Source: a virus
Reading direction: 5' to 3' (one strand)
IMG/VR virus record: IMGVR_UViG_3300042558_003926
Location: 186,001-250,000 of that record
DNA length: 64,000 nt
The stretch's first letter is position 1; each line of letters begins with the position of its first letter. The position numbers and the translations under genes are program-made. The notes below the pieces were generated by a model. It worked only from the letters and a program-made list of their open reading frames with translations, made no database searches and had not been told where the DNA came from. This document shows, in pieces, positions 34,237 to 43,086 of the stretch.

Positions 34237-34264
34237 AATCAGGGAACACGGTTCCCTGATTTTT
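34237..34264 (+). terminator. Rho-independent terminator
   Basis: AATCAGGGAAC (34237-34247) pairs fully with GTTCCCTGATT across a three-base loop, then a T-run. Confidence 0.85.
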
Positions 34265-34275
34265 ACTTCTAAGTA

Positions 34276-34283
34276 AATATATA
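34276..34283 (+). promoter_or_regulatory. Late-type box AATATATA, seven bases from ATG
   Basis: AATATATA, then seven bases, then the ATG at 34291. It follows a strong terminator, so a new start is expected here. Confidence 0.45.
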
Positions 34284-34290
34284 ACGGACT

Positions 34291-34497
34291 ATGAGCAACT
34301 CCGAATTTCTAGAAGAAATCCTTTTTGAAGGCCACAAATTGGGAATTATAGATCCATTAATGAATGAGGCTAAAATAGAAATAGATAAGGGTGTACATGC
34401 TCATCCCTGTGATGCTTACCTCTCAGCATTAGTTAGACTCATAAGGGAAATGGACATTAAGGAATCCTCTTTTTATTCCCTATCCCTGGTATCCTAA
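34291..34497 (+). CDS. Hypothetical protein, 68 aa
   Basis: A short helical protein (EFLEEILFEGHKLGI, then ALVRLIREMDI). It sits alone between a terminator and the homing-endonuclease remnant. Function unknown. Confidence 0.55.
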   Translation: MSNSEFLEEILFEGHKLGIIDPLMNEAKIEIDKGVHAHPCDAYLSALVRLIREMDIKESSFYSLSLVS

Positions 34498-34546
34498 TAG
34501 GTTTATCCGAAAGCCAAAAATATAAGCCAGAAAAAAGTAATGGAAA

Positions 34547-34870
34547 TTACTCCTTCCATTTCCATTTACATCCTAATCTCGTTTTTTCTGGATGATTGAT
34601 ACCTGTAAATAAGCTGCCACAACTAGCATTATAGAATTTGGCAGCCTCTGATAAACTGTTCCATTCTCTAATAAAATTCATATTTAAATCCATCTGGATT
34701 AGGATTTTTGCTCTAGTTCTGTGGTTTCTTTCCTTTCCCTTCTGTGATTTACTCATTTTTTCCCTAGATTCTTGAGTATGAGATTTTCCTAACCATGATA
34801 TTTTTTTCTTATGCTCTTCTGTAAACTTCCTGCATTTATTAATGCTAACTAATTCTCCATTTAGATATCT
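34547..34870 (-). pseudogene. Remnant of a GIY-YIG-type homing endonuclease (NUMOD3 + NUMOD1)
   Basis: The frame is open from 34870 to the stop at 34547, but no ATG lies upstream of the one at 34756. Its first ~35 residues read as a NUMOD3 DNA-binding element (FTEEHKKKISWLGKSH, SREKMSKSQKGK), and the last ~45 as NUMOD1 (QMDLNMNFIREWNSLSEAAKFY, pieces). These are the C-terminal DNA-binding parts of mobile homing nucleases; the nuclease domain is missing. A short protein from 34756 could still be made. It overlaps the end of the next leftward gene. Confidence 0.7.
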
Positions 34871-35076
34871 TTATTAGGGGTGTTATTTTTTACATTGATA
34901 CCCATAAAAAAATATAATCCAAAAAATAGGAGAGATGTGAAATAGAAGATTAAATCGGTTGCCCAATATGACCCTGTCCACTTCATCACAAGAGCGAATA
35001 AAGCGTCGAATCCTAGTGGATTGAAAAACGTTGCTAGGATCAGGGCAACTGTCTGGATCTTTTTTCTGTGATTCAT
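34861..35076 (-). CDS. Small two-helix membrane protein, 71 aa
   Basis: Start taken at the ATG at 35076 (MNHRKKIQTVALIL). Two hydrophobic helices surround FNPLGFDALFALVMKWTGSYW. The layout resembles small conserved membrane proteins in Bacteroidota. A second frame across the same DNA is also open, so the reading is not certain. Confidence 0.5.
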   Translation of the reverse strand: MNHRKKIQTVALILATFFNPLGFDALFALVMKWTGSYWATDLIFYFTSLLFFGLYFFMGINVKNNTPNKDI

Positions 35077-35237
35077 TATCCTTATGCTCAGGGTCCATAG
35101 TGGAAAATTTTTGCACAATTTTTATTCATAGTGGAAAAAAATTGAGGGATTCGAGTTATCCGATTGTATATATTGGAAAATTTTTAATTTTGCCGAAATA
35201 TTTTGAATGACACTCATATAAATTAAAAATAATAATT

Positions 35238-35546
35238 ATGGCAAATTTTGAAGCATGGGTAGATGTTGATCCAGATGATTACTGGAGAGAAATGTCTAAA
35301 AGGGAAAAGAAGGAAATGATCGGTATACTTGTGGAAGAGGCATCAGAAGATAATGATCTCATGGATTCACTAAAAGAAAACTTAAGCGAATATTCTAAAG
35401 GAAAAGCCGCATTAATATTTAGCTCGGATGCCTCTTATGATCAGATAGATTTTGAGAAGTCTCTTGTTGCTCTACAGGGAGCTTATTATAGTTTATCCAA
35501 GGAAAAGATCGACCAGATAAACGAGATTGCTAAGTTATACAAATAA
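35238..35546 (+). CDS. Hypothetical protein, 102 aa
   Basis: An acidic helical protein (DPDDYWREMSKREKKEMIGIL). One base before the thioesterase gene, so translated with it. No family recognised. Confidence 0.65.
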   Translation: MANFEAWVDVDPDDYWREMSKREKKEMIGILVEEASEDNDLMDSLKENLSEYSKGKAALIFSSDASYDQIDFEKSLVALQGAYYSLSKEKIDQINEIAKLYK

Positions 35547-35547
35547 A

Positions 35548-35955
35548 ATGGAGTTACTAAACACACATCCAATTAAGAAGTCTGATTTGGGTTTCCATGG
35601 GAATCTATTTGGAGGAAAACTATTGGCTTGGATCGATGCAGCTGCAGCTGGTTATTCGATGCAGCTATGTGATACGCCAAGAATGGTAACTGTACAGATA
35701 GACAAGTGCAATTTTGAAAAACCAGCAAGAGAAGGACAGCTACTTAAAATATATGGTTATCCGACAGGAGTTGGTAACAGTTCTATTACTTTAATTATGG
35801 AGGCTAGAGCTCATAATGTTTATACTGGTAAGCAAATATTAGTTCTTAGAACACACATTAAATTTGTTCATATAGATGAGGAGGGACATCCGATACCTAT
35901 CGGTGAGAAGGGGAAAAATAGAATCAACGATCTTATCGCTGATTTATCAAAATAA
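35548..35955 (+). CDS. Hot-dog acyl-CoA thioesterase
   Basis: Start taken at the ATG at 35548. About 135 residues with the hot-dog signature: GFHGNLFGGKLLAWIDAAAAG, VTVQIDKCNFEKPAREGQLL (pieces), TLIMEARAHNV and IKFVHIDEEGHPIPI. Family members split acyl-CoA. In a phage it could alter host lipid or CoA pools. Unusual in phage genomes. Confidence 0.82.
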   Translation: MELLNTHPIKKSDLGFHGNLFGGKLLAWIDAAAAGYSMQLCDTPRMVTVQIDKCNFEKPAREGQLLKIYGYPTGVGNSSITLIMEARAHNVYTGKQILVLRTHIKFVHIDEEGHPIPIGEKGKNRINDLIADLSK

Positions 35956-35968
35956 ATTTTTCAAATTA

Positions 35969-36000
35969 TTTTTTTCCCCCGTAATCCTTTAATATATTTG
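35969..36000 (+). promoter_or_regulatory. Early-type promoter
   Basis: Seven T, CCCCCG (G at 35981), 11 bases, TATATTTG at 35993-36000, full consensus. ATG 24 bases on. Confidence 0.75.
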
Positions 36001-36024
36001 AGTATAATTTAAAAAACATTATTT

Positions 36025-36462
36025 ATGGCTTACGAAAAAAAACCAGTTAACACAGCCGCTCCTTCTAACAATAAGGCGTGGACAAAAGATGATCTAAACA
36101 TCCTACAGTCTTTGGCTGCAAAGGGTGCTTCAACCGTAGAGATCGCTAAGATCTTAGGAAGAACTAAAGCTTCTATATGGTGCAGAAAAAGCTCCATGGG
36201 CATTGATAGAAGATTGGCTTCCTCTAAAGGGAAGGGAATCGTTGCTCCGACTACAGTTAGCACCAAGATGCGAGGAGGTAAAAAGAAATTAAAAATCGAA
36301 ACTCCTAAAATGGAAACTCAGAAAAATGAAACTAAGATGAGTCTCCCTAAGGCAAATCCAGCACCACAGACCACTGTATATGCTAACGCAGTTCAAGGTC
36401 TAATGGATCTTAAGAAGTTAGCTAAGGTAACCGGAGCTAAAATTGTCATCACACTGGAGTAA
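36025..36462 (+). CDS. Helix-turn-helix protein, 145 aa
   Basis: Residues ~18-60 form a helix-turn-helix of SANT/GcrA or sigma-region-4 type (DLNILQSLAAKGASTVEIAKILG, RTKASIWCRKSSMGI). A basic, disordered middle (KMRGGKKKLK) and a short C-terminal domain follow. It has a strong early promoter and its own terminator, which suits a transcription regulator. Confidence 0.75.
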   Translation: MAYEKKPVNTAAPSNNKAWTKDDLNILQSLAAKGASTVEIAKILGRTKASIWCRKSSMGIDRRLASSKGKGIVAPTTVSTKMRGGKKKLKIETPKMETQKNETKMSLPKANPAPQTTVYANAVQGLMDLKKLAKVTGAKIVITLE

Positions 36463-36484
36463 TTAAACTCTTATACCGAAATAA

Positions 36485-36516
36485 AATCCCTGTCTCTAAT
36501 AGGCAGGGATTTTTTG
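36485..36516 (+). terminator. Rho-independent terminator
   Basis: ATCCCTG (36486-36492) pairs with CAGGGAT (36504-36510), followed by six T. Confidence 0.8.
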
Positions 36517-36517
36517 T

Positions 36518-36525
36518 GATATATA
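36518..36525 (+). promoter_or_regulatory. Late-type box GATATATA, five bases from ATG
   Basis: Immediately after the terminator, GATATATA then GATTC then the ATG of a tagged gene at 36531. Confidence 0.55.
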
Positions 36526-36530
36526 GATTC

Positions 36531-37016
36531 ATGAGGTATATCCAGCTATTCGAATCATACACAGCAACTAATGCCGACTATAGTGCTATGGTATTCAACG
36601 TTCCTAATTTCAAGGAGGATTTTGAAAAATTAGCTGAGGCATTTCTCAGAGATTTGGGAAAGGATTATGATCTTAGAAAGGGAGAGAAATTCGATCCAAA
36701 GATAGGGAACTGTGCATGGTACTCCAAGAAGTTCTTCGAGTGGTGTGAGAATCAGAGACTGCCGATTAAACTTATCTACTTCGACGAAACAAAGAAGAAC
36801 AAGGAGGCTCATATAGCTCCTTATTTGGAAGGATGGGTTATAGATTTTACATATAAGCAATTCTCCGATAACTCCAAACAATCTTTTAGAGTTGGTAAGC
36901 CAGAGGATTATGAAAAGTTAGGGTATGTTCTTAGTCCAGAAAACATCTACGAGGAATTCCCTAATTGGATAGAGACGATATATAGTTTGAAAAAAAAGGA
37001 AGATGAGGTACATTAA
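36531..37016 (+). CDS. Tagged papain-like (Cys/His/Asp) protein
   Basis: Start at the ATG at 36531 (MRYIQLFESYTA, a tag). 161 residues. IGNCAWYSKKFFEWC, then EAHIAPYLEGWVIDFTYKQF give Cys61, His94 and Asp105 in papain order with the Q-F end seen in papain-fold enzymes. It may be a peptidase, deamidase or transglutaminase-like enzyme. First of three tagged genes in a row with overlapping ends. Confidence 0.65.
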   Translation: MRYIQLFESYTATNADYSAMVFNVPNFKEDFEKLAEAFLRDLGKDYDLRKGEKFDPKIGNCAWYSKKFFEWCENQRLPIKLIYFDETKKNKEAHIAPYLEGWVIDFTYKQFSDNSKQSFRVGKPEDYEKLGYVLSPENIYEEFPNWIETIYSLKKKEDEVH

Positions 37017-37821
37017 GCTATTTGAATATTTCTCTCCTGGAGATGGCAATAAGCTAAAGCATTTTATATTGGATGGTGCATCTTCCGCAGGTAAAAGCTC
37101 AGCTTTGGTTAATCTAGATTCATCTTGGTGTGTATTAGCGGTAGACTCTTTTTACAATGTTATGTTTGAAGAATTGGGAATGGAAGATTTTGGTAATAGG
37201 GGAAAGCCAACTATTTCAGAGATCTATCCAGGATGTCCATATAAGTATACTAGTCCAGAGGATTATCCTAATTACGATAAGGCTGCTAGATGGTATATGG
37301 CACAAGAAGCTATGTATGGTAAGATTTTTGAAACAGGTCTAAAAGATGCTTCGGGAAATCTATTCGGTAAGCCACACGATAAGAATAAGGTGATATATGA
37401 TGATGTTGAGGGGAGGGTGATCGATATGTTTAATAAGGCGGATAAACCAAAATGGTTACTTATTCATGCTCCCATAGATCACACTATTAAGAATGTTCAG
37501 AGAAGGGGAGACAGACCTTTGGATGGTGTTCTTAAGAATTCCTACTGTTTTAAGTATTATGCAAAACCTATTCGAGGTGGTGTTGACCCAGATAAGTCAT
37601 GGACTGCCGATGAGATAAGATCTTTACTACCGAAAGAAGAATGGGTAGAAGTATTTCTAACGGATCTCGGTATATCGGATGAGAATAGAGAATATTGGAT
37701 TTACCCTAAACCACAGCCTCAGGGTGAATATGACGTGATTATTAACACAAGAGACAGTAAAGGAAATCAAAAGTCGATAGAGCAAATTGCAAAAGAGGCT
37801 AAAATAAAATTTGAACAGTGA
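37003..37821 (+). CDS. Tagged P-loop kinase-like protein
   Basis: MRYIKLFEYFSPGDG is the tag, identical over ten residues to that of the next gene. The body has Walker A LDGASSAGKSS and VLAVDSFYNVMFEELG, resembling chloramphenicol-phosphotransferase-type kinases, then LLIHAPIDHTIKNVQRRGDRP. Substrate unknown. Overlaps both neighbours (start 14 bases inside the previous gene). Confidence 0.7.
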   Translation: MRYIKLFEYFSPGDGNKLKHFILDGASSAGKSSALVNLDSSWCVLAVDSFYNVMFEELGMEDFGNRGKPTISEIYPGCPYKYTSPEDYPNYDKAARWYMAQEAMYGKIFETGLKDASGNLFGKPHDKNKVIYDDVEGRVIDMFNKADKPKWLLIHAPIDHTIKNVQRRGDRPLDGVLKNSYCFKYYAKPIRGGVDPDKSWTADEIRSLLPKEEWVEVFLTDLGISDENREYWIYPKPQPQGEYDVIINTRDSKGNQKSIEQIAKEAKIKFEQ

Positions 37822-38633
37822 GATACATTAAATTATTTGAATATTTTCAAAAAACCAGACAGACATCGGATATCACTCTAGCGTGGTCTACGAGAAGACT
37901 AAATCCTCTGGACATTGGGGTATGGAAAGGAAAGGGCATAGAACCCAATAGAAAAGTCTATAAGAAAGGAACGATGGACGGAATACCGTATTCTAGTAGA
38001 ACCATGTTTACATTCCCGAATGACGGAACCCTTTTAGAAAATATCAAATACATCTCAGGAGGAATAACAAGAAAAGATGTTGCTGAATTGGTTGATTATG
38101 GGATTTCTTTGCTCCCTAGTAAAATGGAGCTGGAGAATTATGATGTTGTTCTTATACCGGATAGCAGATCTAGGTTATTGGTTGAAATGGTTGATGCTCT
38201 TTTAGACATAGCTCCATCATATTCATCACATAAAAAGGAATGGAAGCCAAATGTAATAAGCAGAGCTTTTAGTAAAAGAAACTGTAACGAGGTAGAGTGG
38301 GATATGGATAAATTGAATAGGGTAAACTCTCAGGACACGAGAAATCAAGTACTGAGGATTATAGAAAAAGTAAGGGGAAGAACTGAGCCCTTTAGATTAT
38401 CCGATCATTTACAATATCCGCCACATAGAAAATTTGTAGCCAGATTCATGGATATAAGCCCGATAGCTCAAGAGGATGTCAGAGGTAAAAGAGTCTTAAT
38501 CGTTGATGACTTTGTTACAGACGGAACAACTAAAAGACAGATGAGGGATCTAGTTTTACCCTTTGGTCCTAGAGAGGTTACTAACTTGGCTCTATTTAAT
38601 ATCAAGGGAGCGAGAGACTCCGACGAGGCTTAG
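37818..38633 (+). CDS. Tagged phosphoribosyltransferase-like protein
   Basis: GTG start (GTGA overlap) giving MRYIKLFEYFQKT. 271 residues. RVLIVDDFVTDGTTKRQM is the PRPP-binding loop of type I phosphoribosyltransferases, and VVLIPDSRSRLLVEMVDAL looks like its partner strand. It could salvage bases or modify a substrate by ribosyl transfer. Together with the kinase it might process a host nucleotide or signal. Confidence 0.72.
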   Translation: MRYIKLFEYFQKTRQTSDITLAWSTRRLNPLDIGVWKGKGIEPNRKVYKKGTMDGIPYSSRTMFTFPNDGTLLENIKYISGGITRKDVAELVDYGISLLPSKMELENYDVVLIPDSRSRLLVEMVDALLDIAPSYSSHKKEWKPNVISRAFSKRNCNEVEWDMDKLNRVNSQDTRNQVLRIIEKVRGRTEPFRLSDHLQYPPHRKFVARFMDISPIAQEDVRGKRVLIVDDFVTDGTTKRQMRDLVLPFGPREVTNLALFNIKGARDSDEA

Positions 38634-38723
38634 TATTTATTAATTTTAAAGCACTTTAAAGAGCTTTATTAGAGAAGCTAAGTTATCCGATAGATTTATC
38701 TAAATAATGTCTTATAACACAAA

Positions 38724-38747
38724 AAAAGGAGCTAAAAAGCTCCTTTT
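38724..38747. terminator. Bidirectional terminator between convergent genes
   Basis: GGAGCT (38728-38733) pairs with AGCTCC (38738-38743), flanked by A-tract and T-tract on both sides. Confidence 0.85.
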
Positions 38748-38766
38748 ATTATTTATTTTGATAGTC

Positions 38767-39222
38767 TTATTGTGCTTGATTAAATAGACCTCCTAATTTA
38801 GAAAAGAAAGAAACCTTCGAGGGATCTGGTCTAAGTTCTTTAGAGGTATCTATATCAGTTTGGGAGATGCTACCAAGAACAGTAGGTATAGCCTCAACCA
38901 TAGATTTAGCAAGCTTAGGTGCCTGTGATTTTATCTGATTGATAAATCCAGGATCTATACCGGGAACATCATTTAGAATGCCTTCAATTCTTTGCTGAAG
39001 ATAAGATGCTGCACTTGCGGGATTGGTATCCGCCATTTTTGCAATTCTCTCAGCCTCACCCGATACTAAAACTGATTTAGCCATTAAACCAGCGATAAGC
39101 TTCATAGCCTCATCCGAAACACCGGATACTGTGAAGTCGATCTCACCAAAAATAGGTGGAGCTGCTTCTACCCCAGCTTCCTGAGATTCGAACATTTTTC
39201 TGAAGTGTACTATATTTTCCAT
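38767..39222 (-). CDS. Tagged helical protein, 151 aa
   Basis: MENIVHFRKMFESQEAG is a tag ending in F-E-S. The body is helical and Ala-rich (ASYLQQRIEGILNDV, APKLAKSMVEAI). A virion-internal role is inferred from the tag. It is the last gene of a leftward group. Confidence 0.65.
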   Translation of the reverse strand: MENIVHFRKMFESQEAGVEAAPPIFGEIDFTVSGVSDEAMKLIAGLMAKSVLVSGEAERIAKMADTNPASAASYLQQRIEGILNDVPGIDPGFINQIKSQAPKLAKSMVEAIPTVLGSISQTDIDTSKELRPDPSKVSFFSKLGGLFNQAQ

Positions 39223-39229
39223 TTATTAA

Positions 39230-39886
39230 TTATTTTTTAGTTGAATATTTCGCTGCTATATCAGCAAGTTTACCGAATAGGATTAACCATTTAGGGTCAG
39301 TCTCTCCCAATTGCTGCATAGTGTATCTTGTTGGTGAATTCTCAAAATCTATTTCGTTACCAACCTTCTTGTAAAGGAAAGAATATCCACCAAAGTTTTC
39401 CGGGCCTAATTTTATCATATTTCTGACGTCCTCCGGTGATTTATCTATGAATGGGTTATAGAAATTAAATCTAAGATTCTCGATATCATAAAATACGTCA
39501 ATAAAGAATGAGCATTTAGGAAACCCTGCATCTACCTTAGATTTTTCGGTTCTTGTTGCTTCAACAACTAGACCTGCTCCACTTTTTTCTCCTACACATC
39601 CCCAGTAAATGTCCTCGTAATTTCCAAATTTAAATGATGCCGGCTTTATCACACCATATCCAGGAACCTTGTAAACCTTACCTGTTAAATCTGAGGTGAT
39701 TAAATCCTTAATATCCTTAGTGTATCTAGTTAGGACATCAGTTTGAGGTTTAAGCATTCCTCTAGACTTTGCTTCCACTGCTTTACGAACAGAAGTTCCC
39801 TTCATTAACTTATTAGTTTCCAGATAATTTACAGCAGATTGCTCGGCTTGTTGAGTAAAAGCTTCAAAAAGATTAATATATTTCAT
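39230..39886 (-). CDS. Tagged hypothetical protein, 218 aa
   Basis: MKYINLFEAFTQQAE is the tag. The body is alpha/beta with SKVDAGFPKCSFFIDVFYDIENLRFNFYNP (pieces) and a C-terminal LADIAAKYSTKK. No family recognised. Confidence 0.65.
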   Translation of the reverse strand: MKYINLFEAFTQQAEQSAVNYLETNKLMKGTSVRKAVEAKSRGMLKPQTDVLTRYTKDIKDLITSDLTGKVYKVPGYGVIKPASFKFGNYEDIYWGCVGEKSGAGLVVEATRTEKSKVDAGFPKCSFFIDVFYDIENLRFNFYNPFIDKSPEDVRNMIKLGPENFGGYSFLYKKVGNEIDFENSPTRYTMQQLGETDPKWLILFGKLADIAAKYSTKK

Positions 39887-39909
39887 TTTGATTGGATTTA
39901 TATTTACCC

Positions 39910-39918
39910 TATATATTC
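39910..39918 (-). promoter_or_regulatory. Late-type box GAATATATA
   Basis: The minus strand reads GAATATATAG about 23 bases before the ATG at 39886. Confidence 0.4.
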
Positions 39919-39922
39919 AACC

Positions 39923-41017
39923 CTAGATTTGTTTTAATGCGAATCCTAAATCCGAAAAATCCCTCATACCTGTTCTTTTCAATATACCATCCTTAATATC
40001 TGGATGATTTTTAAGGTACTGTAGGTCCAACGGATTTTTTTGGAAATGACTATCTGGCAAAGCCGTTGCAATAAATTCCTTAAATTTATCATCATCCTTA
40101 CTAAATGCCATATAATGCGAAATTTGATAGTGATGGTCTATATATGAGCCAGGACCCTTATCCATTATCATAGGAAGTACCTCTATATCGAAAGGAGAAG
40201 CGTAAAAGTAATCACACTGGAAAGCAACTATTTTTCTTTCCCTATCGAAATATCCAGCTAGAGAATTTAATGCAGGTGATTCTGACATGGTTCTTCTTTC
40301 ATGGTTTACCGATAAAATTCTAAGAGGTTCCGAAACCTCTATAGTAGGAAATGTCATTAGATCTTTGATTCCTCCCAGAGAGTATAGTAGCATTTCTCCG
40401 CCAACTTTTTCGGGGAGAAATTCCAATGACTCCAGATCATTCAACCGAATGATCACAAATTTACCCTTCACTGTACCAAAATTTATAGATGCTAGTATAT
40501 CTGGATCAGATGTTTGAGGATCCTGTGAGAATGTTCCCGAAATATCCACTGCTTGACTTACTCTATTCCATTTCCATTTAGATTTAGTCCCCTTGTTTAT
40601 CTCGATAATCTGATTAGCCGTCAAAGGACCAGTATTTTCATTTGGCTCATTCCTTTTTATTTCTCCGGAAAATCTATCAAGTAGATTAAGAAGCATATCA
40701 TACAGGGTGAAATCACTCTGGTATCTTTTAATAAATCCAGAGGTTGCCGCTTTATCTCTTATATAACCGGATTTCTGTAAAACGATTCCGTCTGGGTACA
40801 TATAAGAAATTGATGGATTATTGGTTTTTAACATGATGGTAGAGTTCTTGGCTTGAAGTGGGGTTGTGACTTCTACAAATCCGATATCCTCTAAAGACTT
40901 CCATATTCCCATTTCTTTCCAGTTAGAAGGCCAATGTTCTTTTTCTATATCAGATAGATTTGAATTCTCGTAGATATAACCAGAATTAAACTCCTTGAAC
41001 CCCTTTATATTTTTCAT
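39923..41017 (-). CDS. Tagged hypothetical protein, 364 aa
   Basis: MKNIKGFKEFNSGYIYENS is the tag with a second E-N-S end. The body has alpha/beta regions (KFVIIRLNDLESLEFLPEK) and a C-terminal HYQISHYMAFSKDD. No enzyme motif recognised. Late group. Confidence 0.65.
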   Translation of the reverse strand: MKNIKGFKEFNSGYIYENSNLSDIEKEHWPSNWKEMGIWKSLEDIGFVEVTTPLQAKNSTIMLKTNNPSISYMYPDGIVLQKSGYIRDKAATSGFIKRYQSDFTLYDMLLNLLDRFSGEIKRNEPNENTGPLTANQIIEINKGTKSKWKWNRVSQAVDISGTFSQDPQTSDPDILASINFGTVKGKFVIIRLNDLESLEFLPEKVGGEMLLYSLGGIKDLMTFPTIEVSEPLRILSVNHERRTMSESPALNSLAGYFDRERKIVAFQCDYFYASPFDIEVLPMIMDKGPGSYIDHHYQISHYMAFSKDDDKFKEFIATALPDSHFQKNPLDLQYLKNHPDIKDGILKRTGMRDFSDLGFALKQI

Positions 41018-41118
41018 ATATAAAATTAATTTTTTGCAATTTATTAAATCATTACGATGGATAAAAAATATTAATATATTTCATTCCAATTATATTTACC
41101 GTGTATCCATAAATTTTT

Positions 41119-41349
41119 CTATTCCTCAGCAGAAACCTCAAATTGGTAGGGTTCCCCGAGGATGGGCTCTGTCCCCTCGTAATATTCGATATACCAAAAC
41201 ACTGGATTATCCAAACTTGCTTCCTTGTAGTCGACGTAATATTTAGTTACGTCTTCAGCTGTTTTAGGAAGTCCGTAGTAATCAGCACACGATTTCCTTG
41301 CATCTATAGCCTCTTGTTCAGTTGTATATTTATATCCATCAATAAACAT
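41119..41349 (-). CDS. Hypothetical protein, 76 aa
   Basis: Soluble, acidic and aromatic (YKYTTEQEAIDARKSCADYYG). The start overlaps the stop of the large adhesin gene by 11 bases, suggesting a chaperone or accessory to it. The role is inferred from position only. Confidence 0.6.
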   Translation of the reverse strand: MFIDGYKYTTEQEAIDARKSCADYYGLPKTAEDVTKYYVDYKEASLDNPVFWYIEYYEGTEPILGEPYQFEVSAEE

Positions 41350-43036
41350 CCCAGTAAGTATTTATGTTTGATTCTATTCCTGTTCTATTTGCACTCTGAT
41401 CAGAATCCCAATATATGTATTCAGCATATCTACCCGAAGTTGTGCCCGATCCGGTTCGGCCAAAGTAAATAAAATTAGCACCAGTTGCTGGAATTTGGGT
41501 GGCTGTCGTAGCCGAAGCGCTACCGTTAACATAAGCAGTTTTTAAATCACTTGAATTTTTTTCCGAAGTAATTATAAACGCACCTACATTAACATCGAAC
41601 CCATGGCTTACCAGAGAACTCATGTCGCTCCTCAATCTTCCCGTTGTAGCTTGCCAATATAAAGGTTGCTGACCCTGTATGCCGCCAATAGTACTATTAC
41701 CAATTGAACCGATATTAATAGTATTCGAAGTTCTATTGACAACACCTACCGATAAATATCGTGTATTTGGACTTATCCCAGATGCTAATGAATAACTATC
41801 ATTTACCCAAGTAGTGGTTATTTTACCTGTATTTGGGTCTGTTATAATTGAACCACCTGAAACAATTTGAGCTTGATCTGCTGTTGCTGCTTGTGTTGAA
41901 TTATTCGAGTTTGTACTTTGGTCATACCAGGTTGTTACAAAACCACCACCTGCTGAAGCTAACGTTTTTTGATATGCCCTAAGATCTGCTGTTTTACTTA
42001 ATTGAAAGCCCCAAACATAAGCACCAGAAGTACCGTCCCCCGCATAGGCTAACTCTCCATTCGCAGCTCTTAAATAAATTCTAAAACAATTTGAAGTAGA
42101 AGTTTGCCCAGCAGTAATTTTAACTGAAAATCTATACCACCCGTTAGATTCTGCTGATATTACGGGCGAATTCGTAAAATTGCTACCCGATATAGTTCCA
42201 TCTATTAAATTTATGACGCAAGCTTGTGTAGTTCCGGGTAGGAGTGATTCAAATCTTACGCTTGTTCTTTCTCCTTGTTTTAGATATAGAGATAAATTAT
42301 AATCCGCTCCAATTACAGCAGTAACTCCTCCAGTTTTGTTCAATATATGGGTTGCATCTGATGTACCTTCGATAAGTTTATCACCGGATAGGGTATTGTC
42401 TGGAGCTGTTATAACATTTAAATAGGGAGGAGTCCCAGTTACATTTAAAGAGGCATACGAGTAGGTGGACGTCTGACTTATATCTTCCGAATATGTTGTT
42501 ATATTATAACCTATGAAATCGAGTAAACCTACCGTGTCCAGATCATTGGAAGAAAATCCTATATCTTGTTCAGCGTCATCCAACGATCTTCTTACCCTTA
42601 TGGCACTTCCAGAGTAAGCTGTTCTGAGTTTACGCAACGAATAAGCTAATGCTGCATTTGGGTATAGATCAAGTAAAGGTGTAATTAGGGGGAAAGAAGT
42701 CCAATATCCATTATTATTTAAATATGTCTTTGCGGAAGATCCGTCCGAAAAAGATTGGCCAAATATACTGTTTGTTAGATCAACAAAAGATTGCTCCGTT
42801 AATGATCCGCTTCTCCAAAATCCAACTGATGCTCCCAATCCATCTGGTGTGGGTTGATTCCCCCCGGGAACTGATGCCGCTATAACATATCCTAGATCCT
42901 CATCCGGACCATTCCACCAGCTAACCCCAGTAGATCCAAACCCAGATGATGGGTATCCGACAGCCAGGTTACCAACCTGTTCGGTTCCTGCAATAGAAGC
43001 TCCTGTGTTATATGCGAATGGTCTTGCTGTTGGCAT
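41339..43036 (-). CDS. Tail fibre/adhesin candidate with arabinofuranosidase-B-like region
   Basis: 565 residues, beta-rich and Ser/Thr/Gly-rich. A collagen-free N-terminus (MPTARPFAYNTGASI, then GNLAVGYPSSGFG) leads to ALAYSLRKLRTAYSGSAIRVRRS, then EQDIGFSSNDLDTVGLLDFIG, a pattern of alpha-L-arabinofuranosidase-B-like or ConA-like lectin domains in phage and Bacteroidota proteins. Repeats of YFGRTG and TTWYDQST type occur later. It is likely a receptor-binding or tail-tip protein; the sugar ligand is unknown. Confidence 0.7.
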   Translation of the reverse strand: MPTARPFAYNTGASIAGTEQVGNLAVGYPSSGFGSTGVSWWNGPDEDLGYVIAASVPGGNQPTPDGLGASVGFWRSGSLTEQSFVDLTNSIFGQSFSDGSSAKTYLNNNGYWTSFPLITPLLDLYPNAALAYSLRKLRTAYSGSAIRVRRSLDDAEQDIGFSSNDLDTVGLLDFIGYNITTYSEDISQTSTYSYASLNVTGTPPYLNVITAPDNTLSGDKLIEGTSDATHILNKTGGVTAVIGADYNLSLYLKQGERTSVRFESLLPGTTQACVINLIDGTISGSNFTNSPVISAESNGWYRFSVKITAGQTSTSNCFRIYLRAANGELAYAGDGTSGAYVWGFQLSKTADLRAYQKTLASAGGGFVTTWYDQSTNSNNSTQAATADQAQIVSGGSIITDPNTGKITTTWVNDSYSLASGISPNTRYLSVGVVNRTSNTINIGSIGNSTIGGIQGQQPLYWQATTGRLRSDMSSLVSHGFDVNVGAFIITSEKNSSDLKTAYVNGSASATTATQIPATGANFIYFGRTGSGTTSGRYAEYIYWDSDQSANRTGIESNINTYWDVY

Positions 43037-43041
43037 CTCTT

Positions 43042-43049
43042 TATATATT
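43042..43049 (-). promoter_or_regulatory. Late-type box AATATATA, five bases from ATG
   Basis: The minus strand reads GAATATATA, five bases, ATG (43036). Confidence 0.5.
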
Positions 43050-43086
43050 CTAAATAAATATATAGATCACAAATAGAATTAAAATA

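Noticed and set aside
35160-35237. Possible early-type promoter before 35238
   Set aside because: A T-rich block and TATTTTG are present, but the 11-base spacing rule is not met.
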